A stretch of DNA of 64,000 nt from Bacteroidota bacterium (GCA_947479455.1 CANJZE010000009.1:81662-145661); one strand, 5' to 3'; positions 47,741 to 56,307 are shown, counted from the stretch's first letter. Translations and numbers: made by a program. Notes: generated by a model from the letters alone, not told the origin.

Positions 47741-48649
47741 ATGAGAAGAGTGCTAAACGATGACGAACTCGAAAAGAAATTTCAGCGCGATGGCTATGTT
47801 GAAATTCCTTTTATTTCAACCGAAGAAGTAGAGGGATTGAAGAAAAAATTCTTTGACCTCCTGCCAAAAAGCGGAGGCAACATTACTGTTTCTGATATTG
47901 GAACAGAAAGCAACGCTATTACTTACGACTTCACTTTCATTGATAAAAACATAGAATATAAGCAGGCGGTTTACGATGTCATCACCGAATATTTTAAACC
48001 GCATGTAGCAAAGTGGCTTGCCGATTTTCGTCCCATAATTGCCAACTACATTCGCAAGCAACACGAAAGTGGCGAAGTGCCGTTGCATCAAAACTGGGCT
48101 TTTGCCAATGAACGCAAATGCACTACGGTTTCTATTTGGTGTCCACTCGTTGACAGTTTTGAAGAGAACGGAACGCTACAAGTGGTACCACGCAGTCACA
48201 AGCGTTTTGGCGAAGTCCGTGGCCCAATGATTCCTTGGGAGTTGGAAAACATTAAGCACGAAATCATCAAAGATTATTTGGTGCCTATGAATTTAAAAGC
48301 CGGAAATGCGATTGTGTTGGACGATAGCATTGTTCATTATTCCGCCATTAACAAAACGGATGGTTTGCGTTTGGCTATTCAACTCATTCTTATTCCGCAA
48401 GAGTTTCCTTCAATTCATTATCACATGAATCCAGAAAAAAGTAAGGACGAGGTGGAAGTGCTGGAAGTAGACACTGAATTTTACATGCAGTTCAATCCGT
48501 GGAAACAACCCGAAGGTGCAAAGCGCGTGGGCAAATTCAAATTCAATTTTCAGCCGATGGATATTAAAACCTTTGAAAAGAAATTGCATCTACCGCGCTT
48601 TGATGAACCCGCTGGTTTTGTTTCAAAACTTAAAGCCATGCTCACCTAA
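47741..48649 (+). CDS. PhyH-family protein 1, with HxN in place of HxD
   Basis: 302 residues, first of five tandem PhyH-type genes. The shared N-terminal motif is present (DDELEKKFQRDGYVEIPF), as are the double-stranded beta-helix strands WCPLVDSFEENGTLQVVPRSH and KAGNAIVLDDSIVHYSA. The metal site reads His116-Gln-Asn118 ... His199, and Arg210 is the expected 2-oxoglutarate ligand. In all other copies here the second ligand is Asp. Asn is a poor iron ligand, so this copy may be a regulatory or structural pseudoenzyme, or an enzyme with altered chemistry (halogenases also lose this Asp, to Ala or Gly). It ends with the short amphipathic tail GFVSKLKAMLT. Confidence 0.85.
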   Translation: MRRVLNDDELEKKFQRDGYVEIPFISTEEVEGLKKKFFDLLPKSGGNITVSDIGTESNAITYDFTFIDKNIEYKQAVYDVITEYFKPHVAKWLADFRPIIANYIRKQHESGEVPLHQNWAFANERKCTTVSIWCPLVDSFEENGTLQVVPRSHKRFGEVRGPMIPWELENIKHEIIKDYLVPMNLKAGNAIVLDDSIVHYSAINKTDGLRLAIQLILIPQEFPSIHYHMNPEKSKDEVEVLEVDTEFYMQFNPWKQPEGAKRVGKFKFNFQPMDIKTFEKKLHLPRFDEPAGFVSKLKAMLT

Positions 48650-48661
48650 AATTCTTTTGCG

Positions 48662-50566
48662 ATGAGTGTTTCTGTTTTTAATGATAAAGATTTGCAAGAG
48701 CAGTTTGATAAAGACGGCTATATCGTTGTCCCATTTCTTTCCAATGCAGAAGTAGCTCGTTTGAAAAATTTGTATGACGAAGTAAGTCCGCAAATTCCAG
48801 CTTCGTTTCATTCCACTTCATTTAGCAACGATGATTTGCTCAAGCAAAGAATAAATAATGAAGTAGAAAAAATTTATTCTCCAAAAACGGAATTGCTCTT
48901 TCACGACATTAAAAAATTAGGAAGCAGTTTTTTGACTAAACCTACTGGCATTACAGGCACCATGCCCGTTCATCAGGATTGGACTGTTGTTGATGAAGAG
49001 AAATTTTACTCTGCAACCGCTTGGGTTCCGTTGCAGGACGTGAACGAAAATAATGGAGCCATAAAAGTTTTGCCGGGCAGTCATCGCTTTTCAAAAACTT
49101 TGCGCTCACCAAATATCTCCAACGAGTTTGATGGATTGAGCGAAGTTATTTCGAAGCAAATGAAAACGCTGAACATGAAAGCTGGTGAAGCGTTTATTTT
49201 CAATCATGCTTTGCTTCATGCTTCGTGGTTAAATCAATCTTCTTCTCCGCGCGTAGCAGTTACTTACGGTCTTATCCCGAGCGAAGCGAAACTTTATCTT
49301 TACCTGAAGAATGAAAAAGCCAAACTCGAAAAATATTCCATGCCCGATGATATGTTCAGCAAATACACGAACATTGGTGCGGCACCGGCCTGCGGAGAAA
49401 AGATGGATGAGTTCGATTATGAAATAAAACCGGTGAACGAATTTCAACTCAAACAAATGATGAATAGCGTGAAAGAATTTAAAATGAAATCAATTTTCAA
49501 AGACGAAGAGAAACAGAAATTTTTCGAACGCGAAGGTTATATCGTTTATCCGTTGCTGAATGAAGCGGAGGTAAATGATTTGAAATCATTTTATGAATCG
49601 TTGCAGATAAAAGATGAAATGGGTTTTGGTTTTCATGTAAGCATGGATCAAAAAGATAAAGACATTAGCAAACGCGTTCGCGAAAAAGTGTGGGGAGTGG
49701 TGTTGCCGAAGTTGAGTGAGCACTTGAAAGACTTCAAACCATTCGTGGCAAGTTATGTGGTGAAAGACCCTAACCCGAAAGGAGTTGTGCCTGCGCACCA
49801 AGACTGGAGTTTCGTTGACAAAGAAAAAGATGGTTTTTGTTCTATCACTTGTTGGACAGCTTTGGTAGAAACCAATATTGATAACGGTGCAATGGGAGTT
49901 ATTCGCGGCAGTCATAAAATGATGGGCAACCATCGTCCTTCGCCATCGCCACAAACACCGGTGCCGTTGAGCGAACACATGTTCAGTATTTTTCCTTACC
50001 TCAAAACGCTTGACATGAAAGCAGGTGAAGTGCTGATGTTCGACAACCGCACTTTTCATGCTTCGCCACCAAATACTTCGAATGAAATTCGTTTAGCTGC
50101 GGGAGTTGGAGTAACACAAAGTGATGCACAACTCGTTCACTATTCTTTAAAACCGGATGGCAAAAAATCAACGGCTATAAAGTATAAAGTGGATGAAGAT
50201 TTTTATTTGAAATACAACAATTCTCTTCTAGCAAAAATGTTTGATGAAGGAAAAGTGATTGAAGATTATGAAGTGCTTGAAGAAATTGCTTACACGTTTC
50301 CACAACATTCTTCTGATGAATTGATAGAGATGATTAAAGCTGCGGGTAATGAATTTAATGTGCCCATGTGCGAGCGACTCGCCAAACTTTTCAATTACAA
50401 TATGGATGGCTCGGCAAAGGAAGAACCGAAACCCGAAGTGGTGGAAGAGAAGTGGGTAGAGCCGGTGCAGGAAGAATGGAAGTGGAATGATGAGAGAAAC
50501 TTTTTTCAAAAATACACACCGCTCAATATTGCACGCGAAATAAAAAAGCGCGTGGTGGGTGCTTAA
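48662..50566 (+). CDS. Double-domain PhyH-family dioxygenase
   Basis: 634 residues containing two complete PhyH modules. Module one (about 1-270) has PVHQDWTVVDEEKF with His104 and Asp106, NHALLHAS with His186, and Arg197. Module two (about 275-555) has PAHQDWSFVDKEKDG, NRTFHASPP and the following Arg. A charged Glu/Pro/Val linker and a Trp-rich segment precede the tail FFQKYTPLNIAREIKKRV. Both metal sites look competent for Fe(II)/2-oxoglutarate hydroxylation. The two modules are no more alike than separate neighbours, so the fusion joined diverged copies. It starts 12 bp after the previous gene. Substrate unknown. Confidence 0.88.
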   Translation: MSVSVFNDKDLQEQFDKDGYIVVPFLSNAEVARLKNLYDEVSPQIPASFHSTSFSNDDLLKQRINNEVEKIYSPKTELLFHDIKKLGSSFLTKPTGITGTMPVHQDWTVVDEEKFYSATAWVPLQDVNENNGAIKVLPGSHRFSKTLRSPNISNEFDGLSEVISKQMKTLNMKAGEAFIFNHALLHASWLNQSSSPRVAVTYGLIPSEAKLYLYLKNEKAKLEKYSMPDDMFSKYTNIGAAPACGEKMDEFDYEIKPVNEFQLKQMMNSVKEFKMKSIFKDEEKQKFFEREGYIVYPLLNEAEVNDLKSFYESLQIKDEMGFGFHVSMDQKDKDISKRVREKVWGVVLPKLSEHLKDFKPFVASYVVKDPNPKGVVPAHQDWSFVDKEKDGFCSITCWTALVETNIDNGAMGVIRGSHKMMGNHRPSPSPQTPVPLSEHMFSIFPYLKTLDMKAGEVLMFDNRTFHASPPNTSNEIRLAAGVGVTQSDAQLVHYSLKPDGKKSTAIKYKVDEDFYLKYNNSLLAKMFDEGKVIEDYEVLEEIAYTFPQHSSDELIEMIKAAGNEFNVPMCERLAKLFNYNMDGSAKEEPKPEVVEEKWVEPVQEEWKWNDERNFFQKYTPLNIAREIKKRVVGA

Positions 50567-50579
50567 CTAAATACGAATC

Positions 50580-51536
50580 ATGTTTCAGTTTCCCGAAAAA
50601 ATGTTGCGCGTGTTTCGCGATGAAAAACATCAAAACGATTTTGAAAAAAATGGTTTTGTGATTCTGCCTTTTTACACACCGCAAGAAATTGAAACGCTTG
50701 ATGCGCTTTATCATCAACTGCATCCGGTAGATGAAAAAGGTTTTTTCCCCAGCACATTTTCAAAAAATAAAAACTACAGGCACGAAGCCGATGTTGAAAT
50801 TCGCAGAATAGGAGATCGAAGTATCGAAAAATATTGCACCGATATAAAAGTGGTGTGCGGTTCATTCATTGTAAAAAGCCCCGGACCCGAAAGCGGCATG
50901 TGTGTGCATCAAGACATGAGTTTGGTAGATGAGAGTCGTTTTACAGGAATTAATATTTGGGTGCCATTGGTTGATTTGACAGTAGAAAACGGTGCTCTGT
51001 TTGTGTTGCCCGGAAGCCATCGCATTTTTCCTACTTACCGCGGCAGCAGCATTCCCGAATTTTTTTCACCCGTGATGAATGATATGGTTGATTACCTGCA
51101 ACCAGTTTTAATCAAAGCTGGTGAAGCGGTTTTCTTCGACCAAAGCATTATTCATTTTTCTCCGCCTAACTACAGCGATAAAATTCGCATTGTCACCAAC
51201 ACCTATTTTACGCATAAGGAAACGGAGTATCGAACATACTATTGGAACAAAGAGGAGTATGGAAATAAAGTAGAAGCGTTTGCGCAAGACGATGATTTCA
51301 TGACCAACTTCGAACAGTTTGGCGAGAACATTCGCGACAGACCAACGGTAGGCAAACCAATCGGATTGATTGATTACAACTTTCCAACTATTGACAAAGC
51401 TTTTTTAGACAGCCGGTTTCAAAAAACAAATGCGCGAGAGTTGATTGGAAATGCTGTTCCCAAAAAAATAATCGAAGAAGTAATTCAACCCGAGCAAAAA
51501 AGTTTTTTTCAGCGCCTTAAAGAATTGGTAGCATAA
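50580..51536 (+). CDS. PhyH-family Fe(II)/2-oxoglutarate dioxygenase
   Basis: 318 residues. Metal-site motifs are CVHQDMSLVDESRF and FDQSIIHFSPPN; NGALFVLPGSHRIFPTYRG and the later DKIRIV Arg complete the cofactor pocket. The N-terminus repeats the family opening (RDEKHQNDFEKNGFVILPF). Met instead of Trp after HQD is the only change at that position among the six domains. It ends QKSFFQRLKELVA, the amphipathic tail shared with its neighbours. It lies 13 bp after the double-domain gene and directly abuts the next. Confidence 0.87.
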   Translation: MFQFPEKMLRVFRDEKHQNDFEKNGFVILPFYTPQEIETLDALYHQLHPVDEKGFFPSTFSKNKNYRHEADVEIRRIGDRSIEKYCTDIKVVCGSFIVKSPGPESGMCVHQDMSLVDESRFTGINIWVPLVDLTVENGALFVLPGSHRIFPTYRGSSIPEFFSPVMNDMVDYLQPVLIKAGEAVFFDQSIIHFSPPNYSDKIRIVTNTYFTHKETEYRTYYWNKEEYGNKVEAFAQDDDFMTNFEQFGENIRDRPTVGKPIGLIDYNFPTIDKAFLDSRFQKTNARELIGNAVPKKIIEEVIQPEQKSFFQRLKELVA

Positions 51537-52454
51537 ATGAGCAAGCGAATTTTTAAAGACGATGCTATGCAAGCCCGCTTCGAGAAGCAAGGTTTTTTAG
51601 TGGTGCCGTTTATTGATGAAGCAGAAATTTTATACCTCAATAATTTTTTTGATTCGCTTCATCCCGATTTGCCGAAAGAAGGATTTGTATCGGGAAGTTA
51701 TTCGCAGGATTTTGCTTACAAGAAAAAAGCAAGCGATGAAATCGTGAAAGTTTTTTCTAAACATTACGAACGACTGTTTGTAGATTATCAGCCATTCGGT
51801 GCAGCGTTTCTATTTAAAATGCCTTCGCAAAACAGTGAACTTGCCATCCATCAGGATTGGACAATTGTTGATGAAGAAAAATTTGTAGCGCTCAATTGTT
51901 GGGTGCCACTGACGGATGTAAACGAAACGAATGGCGCTTTGCAAATTGTTCCGGGTTCTCATTATAACGCACTGAAAACGTTACGAGCTCCTACGCTCCC
52001 ATTTTTCTTTACCGGGAATGATGACTTGGTAATTGAAGCTTCTATACCCATGTGTGTGAAAGCGGGCGAAGCGGTTATTCTGAATCAAAGTGTAATTCAT
52101 TATTCGAAGGCGAATAGTTCTAGCCAAATTCGAAAAGCGATTACCGCAGGGGTAAAATCGAAGGGAACGCCCATGCAATTCAATTACAAAGACAATTCAA
52201 AAAATACAGATGAAGTAGAAGTGTTTGAAATGCCCGAAGATTTTCTCATCAGCTTTAAAAACTTTGCTACCGATATTTTTCAGCGACCAACCATGGGCGA
52301 GAGCAAAGGATTCAAACCCTACCAACCCGCAACATTCTCCAGAGAAGAATTGCAAAAGGAAATAGCGCGCATGAAAACAAATGCAGGTTTTGCTTCTCCA
52401 AAACCTGTTGCATACAAAAATATTTTCAAACGTATTGCGGAAGTTTTTCAATGA
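51537..52454 (+). CDS. PhyH-family Fe(II)/2-oxoglutarate dioxygenase
   Basis: 305 residues; the ATG follows the previous TAA with no gap. It contains AIHQDWTIVDEEKF, WVPLTDVNETNGALQIVPGSH, KAGEAVILNQSVIHYSKAN and an Arg after SQI, so the iron and 2-oxoglutarate sites appear intact. The N-terminal motif KDDAMQARFEKQGFLVVPF and the tail YKNIFKRIAEVFQ match the cluster pattern. Its stop overlaps the next start by 4 bp (ATGA). The substrate is not predictable; general PhyH roles are hydroxylation of lipids, amino acids and secondary metabolites. Confidence 0.87.
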   Translation: MSKRIFKDDAMQARFEKQGFLVVPFIDEAEILYLNNFFDSLHPDLPKEGFVSGSYSQDFAYKKKASDEIVKVFSKHYERLFVDYQPFGAAFLFKMPSQNSELAIHQDWTIVDEEKFVALNCWVPLTDVNETNGALQIVPGSHYNALKTLRAPTLPFFFTGNDDLVIEASIPMCVKAGEAVILNQSVIHYSKANSSSQIRKAITAGVKSKGTPMQFNYKDNSKNTDEVEVFEMPEDFLISFKNFATDIFQRPTMGESKGFKPYQPATFSREELQKEIARMKTNAGFASPKPVAYKNIFKRIAEVFQ

Positions 52455-53302
52455 CAAATCAACCACAACAAATTTTAGTTGATGAGCAACTCGATAAAAA
52501 GTTGTTGGAGGAGGGCTATGTAGTTATTCCATTTCTTTCTGCTGATGAAGTTTGTTCCTTGGTGAATTTCTATTACGCGCATCATGCGAAAGAGCAAGAT
52601 GGCATTTATGCCACTGCGCACGTTCCTGACATTTCGTTCAGAATGAAAATGAACGAGGAAATAAAAAAGGTTTTTGCACGCGCCATTCAAAAAACCTTCT
52701 CCAATTGTAATTCGCTTGGTGGTTCATTTATTGCGAAGGGCAAAGGCAGCAAAGGAACTTTGCAGCCGCATCAAGATTGGAATATTGTAGATGAAGAAAA
52801 ATTTCGTTCGTTCAATATTTGGGTGCCGTTGGTTGATTTGACCGACAACAACGGAGTTATAAAAGTTTTACCTAAAAGCCATGCATGGCTTAAATCTTAT
52901 CGTAGCGCAAACATTTCTTCGGCTTATGAAAAAGCAAACGATTTGCTTTGGCAAAAAATGATTTCGCTTTATATGAAAAAAGGCGAAGCGCTTATTTACG
53001 ACCATCGCTTGTTACACGCATCGGGAGAAAATGCATCGAATGAAATCCGATTGGCAGCGGTTTATGGAATTATTCCGCAGGATGCAGAGATGCTTTACTA
53101 TCACAAAGCCGATGAAAGCACGGTAGAAGTTTTTGAATCAAATCCTGAATTTTTTCTCTACGGAAATATTTTTGAAGGACCCAAAGGTTTAAAGAGCCGC
53201 GAAAAAGTCAATTATGATTTTCCGCAAGTAGATGCATCGCAACTAAATAATTTTATTTCCCCTTCTTTCCTCCATAGAGTAAAATCATTTCTGGGCGTTT
53301 AG
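52451..53302 (+). CDS. PhyH-family Fe(II)/2-oxoglutarate dioxygenase
   Basis: 283 residues, translationally coupled to the preceding gene. Metal motifs QPHQDWNIVDEEKF and DHRLLHASGEN, followed by NEIRLA with the 2-oxoglutarate Arg; NNGVIKVLPKSH is the usual strand turn. It ends SFLHRVKSFLGV, again an amphipathic tail. Last of the array; the aminotransferase gene starts 41 bp downstream, close enough for one transcript. Confidence 0.87.
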   Translation: MTNQPQQILVDEQLDKKLLEEGYVVIPFLSADEVCSLVNFYYAHHAKEQDGIYATAHVPDISFRMKMNEEIKKVFARAIQKTFSNCNSLGGSFIAKGKGSKGTLQPHQDWNIVDEEKFRSFNIWVPLVDLTDNNGVIKVLPKSHAWLKSYRSANISSAYEKANDLLWQKMISLYMKKGEALIYDHRLLHASGENASNEIRLAAVYGIIPQDAEMLYYHKADESTVEVFESNPEFFLYGNIFEGPKGLKSREKVNYDFPQVDASQLNNFISPSFLHRVKSFLGV

Positions 53303-53343
53303 TAAAGGCGTTTCAATTATCATTGTAAAAATTATTGCGAGCC

Positions 53344-54453
53344 ATGCATGTTCCGTTTGTATCCTTAGTTGAAACTAATAGAGAAATTAAAAAGCAATTT
53401 CTCGAATCTGTGTCGCAATTGCTCGATTCAGGTTCATTCATTTTAGGCCCGGCTGTTCAACAATTTGAAAAACAATTTGCCGAATACATTGGAGTAAATC
53501 ATTGCATTGGTGTAAGCAATGGATTAGATGCGCTTACGATTTCGCTGCGCTGTTTAAATTTGAAACCGGGCGATGAAGTAATTGTGCCCGCTCACACCTA
53601 CATTGCTACCGCTTTAGCCGTGATTCATGCAGGGGCGAAACCCGTGTTTGCCGATGTAGATGAATCTACATTCAACATCACTTCCTCGGAAATGGAAAAA
53701 CATATTTCATCGAAAACAAAAGCAGTTATTCCTGTTCATCTTTATGGGCAACCCTGCGACATTGAAAGTATTTGTTCGCTTGCCAATGAAAAAAAATTAT
53801 TTGTAGTAGAAGATAATGCGCAAGCACAGGGAGCAAAATTTAAAAACAAAAAAACAGGAAGTTACGGTCACATCAACGCGACCAGTTTTTATCCTGCAAA
53901 AAATCTCGGAGCGGCAGGTGATGCGGGCGCAATCACCACTGACAATTCTGATTTAGCAGAAGCTGCCATGCAGTTGCGCAATGTTGGCTCACGTAAAAAA
54001 TATGTTCACGATTCTGTTGGTTACAATGCGCGCATGGATGAAATTCAGGCGTTGTTCTTAAAAGAAAAATTGAATCATCTCGACAAGTGGAATACAGAAA
54101 GAAGAAGGATTGCTGCTTTGTATCAGAAGAATTTAAAGCACATCGAACAAATTGTTTTGCCAGAGGAAATTGAGAATGCAGAAAGTGTTTTTCATCTCTA
54201 CGTTATCAAAACAGAAAAGCGCAATGAGCTTCAAAAATTCTTGTCCGAGAAAAATATTCAAACGCTTATTCACTATCCCATTCCCAATCATTTACAGCAA
54301 TCGCTTTCGTTTTTGGCTTACACTAAAAATGATTTTCCCGTTACAGAAAAATTGTGTTCTACTATTTTGAGTTTGCCTATGTATGTAGGCATTGCCGATG
54401 AGCAGGTGAGTTATGTGTGTGAGATGATTCAAGAATTCTTCAAAGGCAAATAA
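53344..54453 (+). CDS. DegT/DnrJ/EryC1-family PLP aminotransferase
   Basis: About 369 residues from ATG 53344 (MHVPFVSLVETNREIKKQF). Typical motifs: LDSGSFILGPAVQQFEKQFA, GVSNGLDALTISLRCL, GDEVIVPAHTYIATALAV, VVEDNAQAQGA (PLP Asp) and SFYPAKNLGAAGDAGAI, in which Lys forms the Schiff base. The sequence resembles enzymes making 3-amino-3,6-dideoxyhexoses on dTDP (FdtB/QdtB group), but no other nucleotide-sugar gene is nearby. Following six PhyH domains, it may aminate a keto group created by one of them. Its stop is 3 bp from the stop of the convergent dioxygenase gene. Confidence 0.88.
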   Translation: MHVPFVSLVETNREIKKQFLESVSQLLDSGSFILGPAVQQFEKQFAEYIGVNHCIGVSNGLDALTISLRCLNLKPGDEVIVPAHTYIATALAVIHAGAKPVFADVDESTFNITSSEMEKHISSKTKAVIPVHLYGQPCDIESICSLANEKKLFVVEDNAQAQGAKFKNKKTGSYGHINATSFYPAKNLGAAGDAGAITTDNSDLAEAAMQLRNVGSRKKYVHDSVGYNARMDEIQALFLKEKLNHLDKWNTERRRIAALYQKNLKHIEQIVLPEEIENAESVFHLYVIKTEKRNELQKFLSEKNIQTLIHYPIPNHLQQSLSFLAYTKNDFPVTEKLCSTILSLPMYVGIADEQVSYVCEMIQEFFKGK

Positions 54454-54456
54454 TAC

Positions 54457-54972
54457 CTACGGCTTTTCCATCACCGTTCCACATTTTTTGCAAGTACACA
54501 AATCTTGATTCGAGTAGAAACGTTCCATTACACCGGGCAAATCTTTCACAATATCATCTACGCGCATTTTTTCTTCATACAATTTATTGTTGCAGTTTTC
54601 GCAGTACCATTGAAAACCATCAAGCACATCTTTTGGCCGGGTAACTTCCATTACTAAGCCAACACTGCCTTCGGTTCTTCGAGGAGAATGTGGAGTGCCT
54701 GCAGGAAGAAGAAAAATATCTCCCTCGTTAATATGCATGTCAACAATCTTTCCGTCTTCAACAATCTTCACCACAATGTTTCCTTCGAGCTGATAAAAAA
54801 ATTCTTCCGTTTCATTGTAGTGAAAATCTTTTCGCTTGTTAGGTCCCCCAACCACCATTACAATAAAATCATCGTTGCCTTTGTAAACCACTTGATTCAT
54901 CACGGGCGGCTTCAGCAAGTGGCGGTGTTCATCAATCCATTTTTTGAAATTGAAAGGACGGGTAATAGCCAT
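54457..54972 (-). CDS. 3-hydroxyanthranilate 3,4-dioxygenase
   Basis: 171 residues, small bacterial type. The cupin core reads VMVVGGPNKRKDFHYNETEEFFYQLEG, giving His-x(5)-Glu iron ligands, with GDIFLLPAGTPHSPRR supplying the last His. The C-terminal extension binds a second iron through CENC and CTCKKC, a rubredoxin-like Cys4 site diagnostic of the bacterial enzyme. It opens 3-hydroxyanthranilate to 2-amino-3-carboxymuconate semialdehyde. Later pathway enzymes are encoded divergently just downstream of its start (SDR, aldehyde dehydrogenase, RidA). Confidence 0.93.
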   Translation of the reverse strand: MAITRPFNFKKWIDEHRHLLKPPVMNQVVYKGNDDFIVMVVGGPNKRKDFHYNETEEFFYQLEGNIVVKIVEDGKIVDMHINEGDIFLLPAGTPHSPRRTEGSVGLVMEVTRPKDVLDGFQWYCENCNNKLYEEKMRVDDIVKDLPGVMERFYSNQDLCTCKKCGTVMEKP

Positions 54973-55023
54973 AATTTCAGATTTTTAATTTTAGAGTTTA
55001 GATTGCAGAAATAAATGTAAGAA

Positions 55024-55821
55024 ATGAATCTCGACCTCACCGGAAAAAATGCCTTTGTTGGCGGAAGTAGTAAAGGAATTGGAAAAGCAGTTGCAATGGA
55101 GTTGGCAAAACTCGGGGCAAACATCACGCTCGTTGGCAGAGACGAAACTGCTTTGGTTCAGGGCCTGATTGATTTAAGTTTTATCAGCAAAGGTGAGCAG
55201 CGACATGATTCGCTGGCGGTTGATTTTTCGAACCATGAAAAAGTAAGAAGTGCCGTTCAAAAACATTTGAAGAAAAGCGGAAAAACGTTTCACATACTCG
55301 TGAATAATACCGGAGGACCAGCAGGCGGAAAAATTATGGAAGCACAGGAAGATGAATTTGTAAAAACATTCGAAGCTCATCTGCTCAACAATCATTTACT
55401 CGTAAAACTTTTTGCCGAAGGAATGAAACACGATGGTTACGGAAGAATAATCAATATTATTTCTACATCGGTAAAGCAACCGCTCGCAAATCTTGGTGTA
55501 AGTAATACCATTCGCGCAGCTGTTGCTAATTGGAGTAAAACGATGGCAAACGAATTAGGTGCTTTCGGAATTACCGTGAACAATGTTTTACCCGGAGCTA
55601 CTGAAACAGAAAGATTGAAAAGTATAATAGCCAATCGCGTTGACAAAACCGGTTGGGATTCAGAAATGGTGAAAGAAGAAATGCTGCGCGAAATTCCGAT
55701 GAAGCGTTTTGGTAAGCCCGAAGAAATTGCTGCGGCTGTTGCGTTTCTTGCATCTCCTGCCGCAGCTTACATCAATGGAATTAATGTGCCGGTAGATGGA
55801 GGAAGAACAGGTACACTATAA
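55024..55821 (+). CDS. SDR-family protein with altered Tyr-xxx-Lys site
   Basis: 265 residues with the Rossmann motif VGGSSKGIGKAVAMELAKLGA, LVNNTGGPAGG, and a C-terminal PVDGGRTGTL. Where most SDR enzymes have Ser ... Tyr-xxx-Lys, this protein reads STSVKQ ... GVSNTIRAAVANWSKT: Tyr is Ser and Lys is Arg. A divergent SDR subgroup shares this change, so it may still bind a nucleotide but use other catalysis. It is divergent from the 3-hydroxyanthranilate dioxygenase gene, with 51 bp between starts, and a role in the same pathway is likely from context only. Confidence 0.82.
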   Translation: MNLDLTGKNAFVGGSSKGIGKAVAMELAKLGANITLVGRDETALVQGLIDLSFISKGEQRHDSLAVDFSNHEKVRSAVQKHLKKSGKTFHILVNNTGGPAGGKIMEAQEDEFVKTFEAHLLNNHLLVKLFAEGMKHDGYGRIINIISTSVKQPLANLGVSNTIRAAVANWSKTMANELGAFGITVNNVLPGATETERLKSIIANRVDKTGWDSEMVKEEMLREIPMKRFGKPEEIAAAVAFLASPAAAYINGINVPVDGGRTGTL

Positions 55822-55831
55822 TTTTATGAAT

Positions 55832-55839
55832 TAAATTTG
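55832..55839 (+). promoter_or_regulatory. Probable -7 box of the toxin-antitoxin operon
   Basis: TAAATTTG matches TAnnTTTG exactly and is 16 bp before the antitoxin ATG. No clear TTTG lies at the expected upstream distance, so activity is uncertain. Confidence 0.4.
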
Positions 55840-55855
55840 CATAAAAACAAGAATC

Positions 55856-56053
55856 ATGAAAGGTATCAGTTACATAACAGACAACAAAGGCAAACAAAAG
55901 GCTCTAGTAGTTGACATGAAATTTTATGCTGAAGAAGTGCAGGATTTTTTGGATGGATTGATTGCTGAATCAAGAAAGAAGGAATCGAAAACCGATTACA
56001 AAAAATTCATTGGTACCATTCTGAAAAAGCGCAAACTGAGTGCGGATGTATAG
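55856..56053 (+). CDS. Putative antitoxin
   Basis: 65 residues, small and charged, beginning MKGISYITDNKGKQKALVVD and ending in the basic TILKKRKLSADV. The N-terminal beta part and long helix (YAEEVQDFLDGLIAESRKK) fit an antitoxin of the type paired with RelE/ParE toxins, though no family is recognised. It overlaps the toxin start by 8 bp, the arrangement typical of type II toxin-antitoxin operons. Ends in TAG. Confidence 0.65.
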   Translation: MKGISYITDNKGKQKALVVDMKFYAEEVQDFLDGLIAESRKKESKTDYKKFIGTILKKRKLSADV

Positions 56054-56300
56054 AATCAGTATCAGCAAAACAGCGCAGAAAGAAATGGCGGCACTTCCCG
56101 ATTCGCAGTTGTTGAGAATAAATGAATCCATTTTGCAACTCGCTGAAAATCCTCGTCCTTCCGGCTGTAAAAAACTAAAAGGCTTTAAAGATTTATATCG
56201 CATCCGAATAGGTTCTTTTCGGGTAGTCTATTCCTTGAAAGACAAAACCTTGACCATTGAAATTTTAAGAGTGGCGGACAGAAAAGATATTTACAAATAG
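56046..56300 (+). CDS. RelE/ParE-family toxin
   Basis: 84 residues from ATG 56046 (MYRISISKTAQKEMAALPD). It has the RelE fold signature: an N-terminal strand and helices, RPSGCKKLKGFKDLYRIRIGSFRVVYSLKDKTLTIEIL and the closing RVADRKDIYK with Arg and Tyr in the usual positions for mRNA cleavage. An upstream GTG (56040) adds two residues. The pair sits between the SDR and aldehyde dehydrogenase genes, interrupting a catabolic operon. Confidence 0.88.
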   Translation: MYRISISKTAQKEMAALPDSQLLRINESILQLAENPRPSGCKKLKGFKDLYRIRIGSFRVVYSLKDKTLTIEILRVADRKDIYK

Positions 56301-56307
56301 TTTTTCG

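Noticed and set aside
55160..55205. Repeat insertion in the SDR gene (CCTGATT ... TTTATCAGC)
   Set aside because: Protein length at this place appears normal for the family and similarity to the intergenic motif is too short.
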